From NCBI GenBank assembly GCA_963793245.1, contig CAWBZG010000004.1, positions 496,001 through 560,000 of the forward strand: a DNA stretch of 64,000 nt, in the 5' to 3' direction. This document shows positions 8,587-16,344 of this stretch, piece by piece. The translations under genes and the position numbers were made by a program. Source of the DNA: CAXBBB01 sp963793245. Lineage in GTDB: Bacteria > Bacteroidota > Rhodothermia > Rhodothermales > BA12. The notes beneath the pieces were generated by a model that saw only the letters and a program-made list of their open reading frames with translations, had not been told where the DNA came from and did no database searches. Within the stretch, counting starts at the first letter, position 1; each line of letters opens with the position of its first letter.

Positions 8587-9243
8587 CTACGGGGTCTCGG
8601 CTGCGATCTGCTCCAGCGCCTGAACGAACACCTCGACGGGTTGGGCACCGTTGAGCGCGTATTTGCCCCCCAACACGAAGAACGGGACGCCTCTCACGCC
8701 CAACCGCTCGGCTTCGGCCTGACTTGCCTCAACGACGGCTCGTCCCTTTTTGCTCGCTAGGTGAGTGACGGCTGCCGCGCGGTCGAGTCCAACTTCATCG
8801 GCGATGTCGGCCAGGACGGATGGATCGCCGATGTGTCGCGCATCGGTGAAGTACGCGCGGTACAACGCATGGGCCAGGGCGAAAGCCTGCTCGGTCCCCT
8901 CAGTGTCCTGCGCCCACAGGATCAGGCGGTGCGCGTCCATCGTGTTGGGCGCGTAGGGCATCCGCTCGAAGTCGAACGTGATCCCGCTCTCGGCACCCGC
9001 CGACACGACGTGCGAAAACGCCGACTTCATCTGCGCGGGGCCGCCGAACTTGGCGGGTGCGAAATCCATCCACCGCGTATCCGGCGGCATGTCGGGCTGT
9101 AGCTGAAACGGGTGCCACCGTCGCTCGACCCGAATACCAGTCTGGGCTGCGGCCAGATCGAACCGCGTTTCGCCAACGTAGCACCACGGGCACGCGATGT
9201 CGGAAAAGAGGTCGAGGGTGACAGTCTTTTGGTCGATTTCCAT
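8587..9243 (-). CDS. DsbA-family oxidoreductase, FrnE-like
   Basis: A 218-residue thioredoxin-fold protein with the active site DIACPWCYVGETRF (CPWC) near residue 20, a large helical insertion (about 45-165) and the cis-Pro region GVRGVPFFVLGGKYALNGAQ near the C terminus, as in FrnE/2-hydroxychromene isomerase-like DsbA proteins. There is no signal peptide, so it is cytoplasmic and probably a dithiol oxidoreductase or isomerase in oxidative stress. It starts at ATG 9243, four bases after the stop of the upstream NAD(P)H-binding protein gene, so the two form an operon divergent from an HxlR regulator. Confidence 0.85.
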   Translation of the reverse strand: MEIDQKTVTLDLFSDIACPWCYVGETRFDLAAAQTGIRVERRWHPFQLQPDMPPDTRWMDFAPAKFGGPAQMKSAFSHVVSAGAESGITFDFERMPYAPNTMDAHRLILWAQDTEGTEQAFALAHALYRAYFTDARHIGDPSVLADIADEVGLDRAAAVTHLASKKGRAVVEASQAEAERLGVRGVPFFVLGGKYALNGAQPVEVFVQALEQIAAETP

Positions 9244-9247
9244 AGGG

Positions 9248-9892
9248 TCAAGCAGTGTTCTCGGCGGGGGCGATGTGCGGTGCCTCGCGAATGAACGCAC
9301 CGTCGTCGGCGCAGTGCAACATGAAGTGCGCTACGTCGGCGCGGCTGACGGACACCATGCCCATTTTGAGGTAGCCCGCCTTGTAGTTGCCGGTTAGCGC
9401 TCCTTCAGTCAAACGCGGTCCCCGCACGTTGGTCCATTCCATGCCCGAAGTCGTCAGCAATTCGGCCTGTCGCTCAGAATCGGCGAGCAGTTTCCCGGCG
9501 ACGACGCGCATGATGCCGCGTACAATCTTGGCAGGCAAAAACGCCGGGTCTTTGGGATGCGCCACGCCGCCACCTGTGAGGTTGACGATGCGCGTCACAC
9601 CTGACGCTTTCATCGCGTTCAGAATGTTGCGCGTGCCGACCGTCAGCAGGTCGTCCGGCGCTCCTTTGACGTGGCCCAAAACGGCGAAGACCGCATCCGT
9701 GTCAGACGAGATGGCTCTTGCGGTGGCGGCTGCGTCGACGATGTTGCCCTGAACCAGCGTCAGGTTGGGATGCTCGATCGAGAGTTTGTCCGGCGAGCGA
9801 AGAAAGGCGGTGACGTGGTGACCTGCGTCGAGTGCTTGCCGGACGAGGGGGCGTCCGGTACGGCCAGAGGCGCCAAAAACGGTGACGTTCAT
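9248..9892 (-). CDS. NAD(P)H-binding oxidoreductase, NmrA/atypical SDR family
   Basis: A 214-residue Rossmann protein with the dinucleotide motif MNVTVFGASGRTGRPLVRQA at the N terminus, followed by VTAFLRSPDKL, LVQGNIVDA and VFAVLGHVKGA, as in atypical SDRs that bind NAD(P)H (NmrA, YwnB, BLVRB-like). A catalytic YxxxK is not evident in the usual place. It is the first gene of a two-gene operon with the FrnE-like gene and is transcribed divergently from the HxlR gene, so it is likely that regulator's target and may act in quinone or aldehyde stress (inference). Confidence 0.8.
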   Translation of the reverse strand: MNVTVFGASGRTGRPLVRQALDAGHHVTAFLRSPDKLSIEHPNLTLVQGNIVDAAATARAISSDTDAVFAVLGHVKGAPDDLLTVGTRNILNAMKASGVTRIVNLTGGGVAHPKDPAFLPAKIVRGIMRVVAGKLLADSERQAELLTTSGMEWTNVRGPRLTEGALTGNYKAGYLKMGMVSVSRADVAHFMLHCADDGAFIREAPHIAPAENTA

Positions 9893-9913
9893 TGCGGTTG
9901 GATAGAGGAGAGA

Positions 9914-9930
9914 GGCAAAGATATATTGCC
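9914..9930. promoter_or_regulatory. Candidate HxlR operator in divergent promoter region
   Basis: The 17-base inverted repeat GGCAA-AGATATA-TTGCC lies in the 94-base gap between the divergent NmrA-type and HxlR genes. The AT-rich centre and 5-base arms are typical of winged-helix dimer sites, and the position would allow autoregulation and control of the redox operon. No binding evidence is available. Confidence 0.4.
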
Positions 9931-9986
9931 ACTGCTCCCTTCGCAGGTACAGACATTTTCGTTAGCTACCCACCTTGTCGTTAGAA

Positions 9987-10343
9987 ATGGAAACACCAAC
10001 TCCAGTCGATGTCGAAGATCATGTGGATCGCACGATGTGCCCCGTCACGCGCCTGATCAGCGCCATTGGCGGGCGTTGGAAGATCCTGCTCCTCTGGCAA
10101 TTGGGCGACGGTCCGTATCGCTACGGTGAACTCCGCCGCCGGATCGAAGGCATCTCCGAACGCATGCTCGTCCAGCAACTGCGCGCACTCGAAGCCGACG
10201 GTTTGGTGACGCGCACGCAGTATCCGGAAGTGCCGCCGCGCGTCGAGTATGCCCTCACCGAACGCGGGCACTCGCTCGTCCCGCTGCTGCGCGACCTCGC
10301 CGAGTGGAGCGTCGTTCACCTTTCGCCTGACCCGTCGGTGTAG
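9987..10343 (+). CDS. HxlR-family transcriptional regulator
   Basis: A winged helix-turn-helix regulator of 118 residues. CPVTRLISAIGGRWKILLLW with LRRRIEGISERMLVQQLRAL and DGLVTRTQYPEVPPRVEYAL is the complete HxlR signature, including the N-terminal Cys before the helix that in some family members senses aldehydes or oxidants. ATG 9987 (METPTPVDV) is preferred over a TTG at 9975. It is divergent from the NmrA-FrnE operon, which it likely controls. A GGCAA-N7-TTGCC repeat lies between them. Confidence 0.88.
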   Translation: METPTPVDVEDHVDRTMCPVTRLISAIGGRWKILLLWQLGDGPYRYGELRRRIEGISERMLVQQLRALEADGLVTRTQYPEVPPRVEYALTERGHSLVPLLRDLAEWSVVHLSPDPSV

Positions 10344-10387
10344 TCTGCGTGGTTGCTCTCAGCGCGTCGCCGGGCGTACCCTTCGGC

Positions 10388-11536
10388 ATGCGCCTGTTGC
10401 TCCTCGCCGCTCTCGTTCTGCTCGCCGGTTGCCGCGAGGAGCCGACGATTTCCACGCCCGATCTTTCGGCGCGCCCTCTGGCTCACGCGACAGGCTTTCG
10501 GATGCTCGCCGGACCAGGCTACGATTTGGTCGAGGTTACCGGTGCATGGGCTGGGATGGCTGATACGCTACGCTATGCGCTACTCCCTCGCGAAGCGCCC
10601 GACAGCGTCCGCGCCGCGATCCCTGACGGTATGACGACGATCCAGACGCCGGTCGAGTCGATGTCGGTCCTTTCTACGACGTTCCTAGGGCTGATCGACC
10701 GGGCGGGAGCGTCGGGCGCGGTGGGTTCTATATCGGGCGGCGGCTGGGTCAATACGCCTGCGATCCGCACTGGATTGGACGAAGGCCGAGTTATCGATTT
10801 TGGAGTAGGGGACACCGTCGATCCCGAGGCGATCATCGCAGCCAATCCGGACGTAGTGCTGATGAGCGCCATCAGCGGTCCGGGCGAGACGGCGCGTCTA
10901 CTAGAGGCAGCAGGTATCCCCGTCGTATTTGTCGGCGACTGGACCGAGGCGACGCCGCTGGGCCGCATGGAGTGGATCGTGCTGATGGGCGCGCTGGTCG
11001 GTCGCGAGGAGCAGGCCCGCGCCTACGCCGACAGCGTTGCCGACCGCTACGAACGCTTCCGATTGGGGCAGGCGCGGCAGACGCAGCGCATCCCAATTAT
11101 CAGCGGCTCGGCGTGGCAGGGGACGTGGCACGTGCCGGGCGGACAGAGTTACCTCGCCGCCTTCATCCGCGACGCGGGCGGTACCTACCCGTGGATGGAA
11201 ACGGAGCAGTCGGGATCGCTGGCACTGGATTTGGAAACCGTTCTCGCCGAAGCATCGGACGCCCGCGTCTGGATCGCTCCCGGAGCCGTCGGCTCGCTAC
11301 GCCAGATCCGCCGAGCCGATGAGCGCTATCTCGCGATTCATGCCGTCCAGTCGGGCCGCGTGTTCAACTACGACGCTCGGATGAGCGAAGGCGGCGGGTT
11401 CGACTTTTTCGAGACCGCCGTCGCCGAACCCGACGTCGTCCTGGCCGATTTGATCAAGGCGTTCTACACCGGGAGCCTGCCCGATCACGAGATGACGTAC
11501 TTCCGCCGCCTGCCCCCGCGCATGGGCGACCAATGA
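10388..11536 (+). CDS. Substrate-binding lipoprotein of Fe-siderophore/B12-type ABC importer
   Basis: A 382-residue periplasmic binding protein (type III fold, BtuF/FecB class). MRLLLLAALVLLAGCREEP is a lipoprotein signal with lipobox LLAGC. The repeats around DPEAIIAANPDVVLMSAISG and the C-terminal half carry the TroA-like fold, with IPVVFVGDWTEATPLGRMEW typical of iron-complex binders. It starts at ATG 10388 rather than the longer in-frame GTG at 10349. Its TGA overlaps the ATG of the permease gene (ATGA at 11533-11536). The substrate could be a siderophore, heme or cobalamin; no nearby biosynthesis gene decides. Confidence 0.85.
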   Translation: MRLLLLAALVLLAGCREEPTISTPDLSARPLAHATGFRMLAGPGYDLVEVTGAWAGMADTLRYALLPREAPDSVRAAIPDGMTTIQTPVESMSVLSTTFLGLIDRAGASGAVGSISGGGWVNTPAIRTGLDEGRVIDFGVGDTVDPEAIIAANPDVVLMSAISGPGETARLLEAAGIPVVFVGDWTEATPLGRMEWIVLMGALVGREEQARAYADSVADRYERFRLGQARQTQRIPIISGSAWQGTWHVPGGQSYLAAFIRDAGGTYPWMETEQSGSLALDLETVLAEASDARVWIAPGAVGSLRQIRRADERYLAIHAVQSGRVFNYDARMSEGGGFDFFETAVAEPDVVLADLIKAFYTGSLPDHEMTYFRRLPPRMGDQ

Positions 11537-12543
11537 CGCGTTTGGTGCGCTGGATCGTCGTCGCGAGTGCGGCCTGCGCCGGGTTGGTGCTGCTCAGCCT
11601 GACGCTCGGCTCGTCGGACGTAGGCGCGATGGACGTATGGGCACTGATGACGGGCGGCTCGACGGACCGCATCACTCGGGTCATCGTGCTCGGTTCTCGG
11701 TTGCCGCGCGCGCTGGCCGGACTGCTCGCCGGGGCTGCGCTGGGCGTGGCAGGCTTGCAGATGCAGACGATTTTCCGCAACCCGTTGGCCGGTCCCTACG
11801 TGCTCGGCGTGAGTGCCGGAGCGAGCTTGGGCGTCGCCGTCGTCACGCTCGGAGGTGTCGCCTGGGGACTGATGATGGGTCCCTGGACGACGGCCATCGC
11901 TGCTTTGATCGGTGCTGCGGGTGTGCTGCTGCTCGTCCTGCTCGTCGCCGCGCGTGTGGACGACAGCGTGACCGTCTTGATCGTCGGGCTGATGGTGGCG
12001 GCGTTCGCGAGCGCCGCGGTTTCGATCCTGCAGTATTTCGCGACCGCCGAGCAGTTGCAGACGTTCGTGTTCTGGACGTTCGGCAGTTTGGGCGGAGTGA
12101 CGGGCGCCAAACTGGGCGTGCTGGCGTTGTTGTCCGGGCTGGGCATCGGCATCGCCGCGTTTCTCGTCAAACCGCTCAACGCGTGGCTGCTGGGCGAACG
12201 CTACGCTCAGACGATGGGCGTTCCCGTCCACGGTGTCCGCTGGGCCGCATTCGCGTCGACGAGCTTGCTAGCCGGAGGCGTTACCGCTTTCTGCGGGCCG
12301 ATTGCGTTCGTCGGACTGGCCGTTCCGCACGTCGCACGGGCGCTGACGGGTTCGGCGGATCACCGGATCCTTCTGCCTGCCTGCGTGCTGATCGGCGGCG
12401 CGCTGCTGGTGGCCTGCGACCTGGTGGCGCGACTACCCGGAAGCCCGCTTCAGTTACCTATCAACGCGGTTACTTCGCTTATCGGCGCCCCGTTCGTCAT
12501 CGCGATCATCGTGCGCGGACGGCGTATGGCGCGGTTCTTCTGA
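11533..12543 (+). CDS. FecCD-family ABC transporter permease
   Basis: A 336-residue inner-membrane protein with about ten helices. LGSRLPRALAGLLAGAALGV, then AGLQMQTIFRNPLAGPYVLG, then VSAGASLGVAVV is the hallmark of FecCD/BtuC permeases. The C-terminal coupling region FCGPIAFVGLAVPHVARALT contacts the ATPase. It is translationally coupled to the upstream binding-protein gene by an ATGA overlap and followed after 21 bases by the ATPase gene. It probably imports iron complexes or cobalamin as a homodimer. Confidence 0.92.
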   Translation: MTRLVRWIVVASAACAGLVLLSLTLGSSDVGAMDVWALMTGGSTDRITRVIVLGSRLPRALAGLLAGAALGVAGLQMQTIFRNPLAGPYVLGVSAGASLGVAVVTLGGVAWGLMMGPWTTAIAALIGAAGVLLLVLLVAARVDDSVTVLIVGLMVAAFASAAVSILQYFATAEQLQTFVFWTFGSLGGVTGAKLGVLALLSGLGIGIAAFLVKPLNAWLLGERYAQTMGVPVHGVRWAAFASTSLLAGGVTAFCGPIAFVGLAVPHVARALTGSADHRILLPACVLIGGALLVACDLVARLPGSPLQLPINAVTSLIGAPFVIAIIVRGRRMARFF

Positions 12544-12564
12544 TCTCTTTTTCAAGCCCAGTAC

Positions 12565-13539
12565 GTGTCCGATCGAACGACTCAATCCGCTCTCACAACG
12601 CACGATCTGCGCGTCGGCTACGGGTCGACGGTGGTTGCTCTCGTGGGCGATGCAGTATTGGAGTCGGGCACGTTGACGGTCTTGCTGGGGCGCAACGGGG
12701 CAGGAAAGACGACGACGCTGCGGACTGTTGCCGGTCTGCTCGATCCGGTAGGAGGAGGCGTGCGCGTTGGCTCCGATAGCCTGCACGGGCTGACGGCGCG
12801 TGAGCGGGCGCGGCGGCTGGCGCTCGTCCTGAGCGACCGGACGACGGCGGGCGGTCTGACCGCACGCGAGGTCGTCGCGCTGGGCCGCTATCCGCACACC
12901 TCGCTGACGGGGCGGCTTTCGGACGCGGACCGGGCGGTGGTCTCGCACGCGCTCGAACGGACTGGGGCAGAGGGGTACGCGGCGCGTCCGATGGCCGAAC
13001 TGAGCAGCGGGGAGCAGCAGCGCGTATTCGTCGCCCGGGCACTGGCACAGGACGGAGCCGTCGTCTTGCTCGACGAGCCGACCGTCCACCTCGACGCGCC
13101 GGGCCGCTCTTCGCTCTTCGCTCTGCTCCGCGACCTCGCCCGAACCGAAGGGCGCGCGCTTCTCGCCGCGACACACGAGTTGGACGCGGCGCTCGCGTCT
13201 GCCGATCACGTCTGGGCGCTCGTCCCATCGCCGGACGGTCCCGCTACGCTACACGCCGGTTTGCCCGAAGTGCTGGGCCTGAGCGGAGTGTTGGATCGCG
13301 CGTTCGGCGTCGAGGTCGGCTACCGAGCCAAAGTCGACCGAGCCGATGCGCCAGTCCTCACGATAGGAGCGGAGGGCGCAGACCGATTCTGGGCCGAGCA
13401 CTTGGCGCGCCGTCTAGGATTTCGCGTAGGGCAGGGAGGAGTCGTCATCGCACGAGCGCCGAACGGTTGGCGTGTCGGCGAGGAGGGAGTTGCGAATCTA
13501 ACGGAGGTCGCCGAGCGGCTGAGACAGCAAAAAGCCTGA
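12565..13539 (+). CDS. ABC transporter ATPase (FecE/BtuD type)
   Basis: A 324-residue ATPase: Walker A GRNGAGKTTTLRTVAGLL (about residue 43), signature ELSSGEQQRVFVARALAQDG, Walker B VVLLDEPTVHLD and the switch His in LLAATHELDAAL. The C-terminal 70 residues beyond the nucleotide-binding domain are unusual for FecE and might be regulatory. The start is GTG 12565 (MSDRTTQSALTTHDLRVGYG); no ATG fits. It is the third gene of the importer operon, and a strong bidirectional terminator overlaps its stop. Confidence 0.9.
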   Translation: MSDRTTQSALTTHDLRVGYGSTVVALVGDAVLESGTLTVLLGRNGAGKTTTLRTVAGLLDPVGGGVRVGSDSLHGLTARERARRLALVLSDRTTAGGLTAREVVALGRYPHTSLTGRLSDADRAVVSHALERTGAEGYAARPMAELSSGEQQRVFVARALAQDGAVVLLDEPTVHLDAPGRSSLFALLRDLARTEGRALLAATHELDAALASADHVWALVPSPDGPATLHAGLPEVLGLSGVLDRAFGVEVGYRAKVDRADAPVLTIGAEGADRFWAEHLARRLGFRVGQGGVVIARAPNGWRVGEEGVANLTEVAERLRQQKA

Positions 13540-13566
13540 CAGATCGTGGCGACCTGTCAGGCTTTT
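13530..13566. terminator. Bidirectional terminator between ABC ATPase and TonB receptor
   Basis: AAAAGCCTGACAG (13530-13542) pairs perfectly with CTGTCAGGCTTTT (13554-13566). A-runs and T-runs flank the stem, so it works on both strands between two convergent genes. The CCTGACAG core recurs in the hairpin at 35425-35457. Confidence 0.85.
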
Positions 13567-13591
13567 GGATGATCGAGAGATCATCGACGAT

Positions 13592-16087
13592 TTAGAACAT
13601 CTCGTCGCCGCCGCCGCCATCGCCACGATCCTGATTGCCCTGGTTACGTCGACGGTTCTGGTTGCTCTGATCGCCAAACGCGTAGATCAGCGAGAGCGAC
13701 AGGTTGCGTCCCTGCCAGCGCCGAGTGGCTTCCTGGTTGAACGTGGGCGCTCCGTTGGCGTCGATGCCACCGAGGTTGAACGAGAAGCCCGACGAATCGA
13801 ATACGTCGCTCAGGTTGAGCGAAACGCTCAGGCGGTTGTCCATCAGGCGCTGGCGCACGCTCAGGTTGCTCAGCGAGAAGCTGCTGATGCGGCCAAACTC
13901 GGTGTCGTACGGGGCGCGGTAGAAGCCGAAGGCCTGAATGTCCGTGCCGTCGCGTACCGGAAGGTTGAAGCTCATACGGCCGCCCCACGTGAACGCATCG
14001 GCGCCGGTCGACTCGCCGTCGACCGTTCCGTCTGACACCTGCCGGTTACCGTTGAGCGAGAGCAGCACGTTGCCCCGTCCGAGGACGCGGAGCGTCGTGA
14101 TGACTTCGAGTCCGTAGCTCTCCTCGGTGTCGAGGTTGATGAACGTGCTCGTGTTGACTTCCGTAGCCGGGTTGAACGTAGAACTACGACGAATGACGCC
14201 CGTCGTGCGGCGGTAAAACGGCGTCAGGCTGACCGATCCTTTGTTCGAGAAGGCCGAATAGCCCAACTCGTACGCGTTCGTGAACTCGGGGTCGAGTCCG
14301 GGATTGCCTACGCGGATGTTGAACGGATCGCCGAGCGAGGGGAACGGGTTGAGTTGGCGTCCACGCGGGCGGTTGATGCGGCGACTGAAGCTGGCCTTGA
14401 ACTGCTGTCCATCAGTCGGCGCGAATGTGAGGAACGCGCTCGGGAACGCGTTGAACCGGCTGATGTCGGCGCTGCGATCTTCCGCTCCCTGGATAAAGGT
14501 GAAGTCCTGCCCCTGATACTCGGCCCGAACTCCGGCTTGCGCGGCCCACTGACCCATCGTGCGACCGTAGATCAGATACCCGGCGTGAACCTGGTCCGTC
14601 AGATCGAACGAGTCGACGCGGCGAAAGCCGGTGTTCAACGAGTCGAGCGTCGAGGTCTCGTCGGAGAGTTCGACTTTGCCCTGGTACCCCAGTTCAAACT
14701 TGGCGTCGTCGCCTGCTGGACGAATCCAGTTGATGCGCAGTTCGCCTTCCTGCTCGAACTCCTCTTCGGACTGCTCGAACGGTCCAGCATTGGCTGGCGC
14801 GCCGACGGAGCCAAACGGGTCTACGCGGAAGCGCTCGGCATCGTCTCCGCTCGATACGTCGTAGCTGAGTTCGGTCCGCAACTCGTCGCGTCCCGATTCG
14901 ACGACGTAATCGTATCCGATGCGGGCGTCCAAGCTGACCCCGTCTCCTTCCTGATCTTGGATGCGGTTGTACTGCTCGAACATGGTCTGCGAACCACCGA
15001 ACTGACCCAGGCGGGTGATTTCGATGTCTTCGTTTTCGTTCGAGCGGAGGCTGACCACGAGCGCGCTGGACACGGTCCCTTTGGGCGTGAGTTTGTAGTC
15101 GACGTTGGTGCTGACGAGGTGGGAAATTCCGCTGCGGTCGCCGTCACTGTCCTGATCTAGAATCGTAGGCACGCCGTAGATGTTGTTCGTCGTGAACGTC
15201 TCGCGCAGGTTCGTACCGCTGCTCGGGCGGCTGTCGAGGCGCAGGCCGTAGTTGGCCGTCGCGTTCCACTTGCCCTTGCCATAGTTGATGCTTGCTCCCG
15301 CGTTCCCATCGCCCTGCGTTCCACCGCCCGCCGACAGGCTGCCGCTCAAGCCCAGTTCGGCGTCTTGCTTGAGCACGATGTTGATGATGCCGCTCATGCC
15401 GTCCGGCTCGTAGCGCGCCGACGGGTTGGGAATGATTTCGATGCGCTCGATCTGATTAGCCGGAAGTTGCTGCAAGAACACGCCCAGAAATGCGCCGCTG
15501 ACGGGAGCCGGTCGTCCGTTGATCTGGATCGCGACGTTGGCGTTTCCACGCAGGCTGATGCCCCCGTCCTGATCGACTTCGACCGACGGAATCTGCTGCA
15601 AGAGGTCCGTCGCCGTACCGACCTGGCCGACGACCTGATCGGCGGTGTTGTAGCTGGTCCGGTCAATGCCGACTTCGACGAATGCGCGTTCGGCTTCGAC
15701 CGTTGCGCCATCGAGTAGAACGGCTCCTTCGGCCATTTCAACGCGTCCCAAATCGACGGCCAAGTTGCTGCGACTAATTTCGATGTCCGAGAACGTCTGC
15801 GTCTCGAAGCCGATGAACGACACTCGGACGTAGTAGGTGTTGGGGCGCAAGCGTTCGAGCATGAACACGCCGTCGTCCTCGGTAATCGTGCCGGTCAAGA
15901 ACGACGAGTCGGCCTTGGTATAAATCGCGATGGACGCGGCTGGAATCGTGGCCCCGTTTGCAGCCTCGACGACGACGCCCGAAATGGTGCCTCCCGCTTG
16001 AGCAGCTCCGGCTGGACGTTGCGCCTGAGCGGTGAGGGGAAGTGCCAACAGGCTGAGGAGCGCGAGGGCGCGGAGAGACGAGTGCAT
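13592..16087 (-). CDS. TonB-dependent outer-membrane receptor with carboxypeptidase-regulatory domain
   Basis: An 831-residue outer-membrane protein. The signal peptide MHSSLRALALLSLLALPLTA (cleavage after AQAQ) is followed by a CarboxypepD-regulatory-like domain (about 33-115: GTISGVVVEAANGATIPAAS, FETQTFSDIEI), a plug domain (VGTATDLLQQIPSVEVDQDG, SARYEPDGMSGIINIVLKQD) and a 22-strand barrel of the outer-membrane beta-barrel type. The C terminus ends in a Gly/Asp/Asn-rich tail. It is convergent with the Fe/B12-type importer, which suggests but does not prove a shared substrate. A distinctive N-terminal TonB box was not identified. No TonB or ExbBD gene is in the window. Confidence 0.88.
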   Translation of the reverse strand: MHSSLRALALLSLLALPLTAQAQRPAGAAQAGGTISGVVVEAANGATIPAASIAIYTKADSSFLTGTITEDDGVFMLERLRPNTYYVRVSFIGFETQTFSDIEISRSNLAVDLGRVEMAEGAVLLDGATVEAERAFVEVGIDRTSYNTADQVVGQVGTATDLLQQIPSVEVDQDGGISLRGNANVAIQINGRPAPVSGAFLGVFLQQLPANQIERIEIIPNPSARYEPDGMSGIINIVLKQDAELGLSGSLSAGGGTQGDGNAGASINYGKGKWNATANYGLRLDSRPSSGTNLRETFTTNNIYGVPTILDQDSDGDRSGISHLVSTNVDYKLTPKGTVSSALVVSLRSNENEDIEITRLGQFGGSQTMFEQYNRIQDQEGDGVSLDARIGYDYVVESGRDELRTELSYDVSSGDDAERFRVDPFGSVGAPANAGPFEQSEEEFEQEGELRINWIRPAGDDAKFELGYQGKVELSDETSTLDSLNTGFRRVDSFDLTDQVHAGYLIYGRTMGQWAAQAGVRAEYQGQDFTFIQGAEDRSADISRFNAFPSAFLTFAPTDGQQFKASFSRRINRPRGRQLNPFPSLGDPFNIRVGNPGLDPEFTNAYELGYSAFSNKGSVSLTPFYRRTTGVIRRSSTFNPATEVNTSTFINLDTEESYGLEVITTLRVLGRGNVLLSLNGNRQVSDGTVDGESTGADAFTWGGRMSFNLPVRDGTDIQAFGFYRAPYDTEFGRISSFSLSNLSVRQRLMDNRLSVSLNLSDVFDSSGFSFNLGGIDANGAPTFNQEATRRWQGRNLSLSLIYAFGDQSNQNRRRNQGNQDRGDGGGGDEMF

Positions 16088-16344
16088 CGGAACGAGATGA
16101 GGAGGTAGAAGCGGGTGTAGCGGGGAAGTCCACGCCGAGTTGTGGCAGAACTGTGGCGCTTTCGTGCGTGGATCGTGAAGTCGAGGAAGACCGGCTAAAA
16201 CCGACGGAGACAGCCGTTTCGGAATGCTCTCGTGGTCCTTCCGGTCGTCACTGCTCGTGCGTTTCGTGCACGGTTACGACTTTGCGACACGAAGCCGTTC
16301 TCAGGCGGCGCGGCTCCTGTCTCTGACCTGCGCGTTGCACCCCG

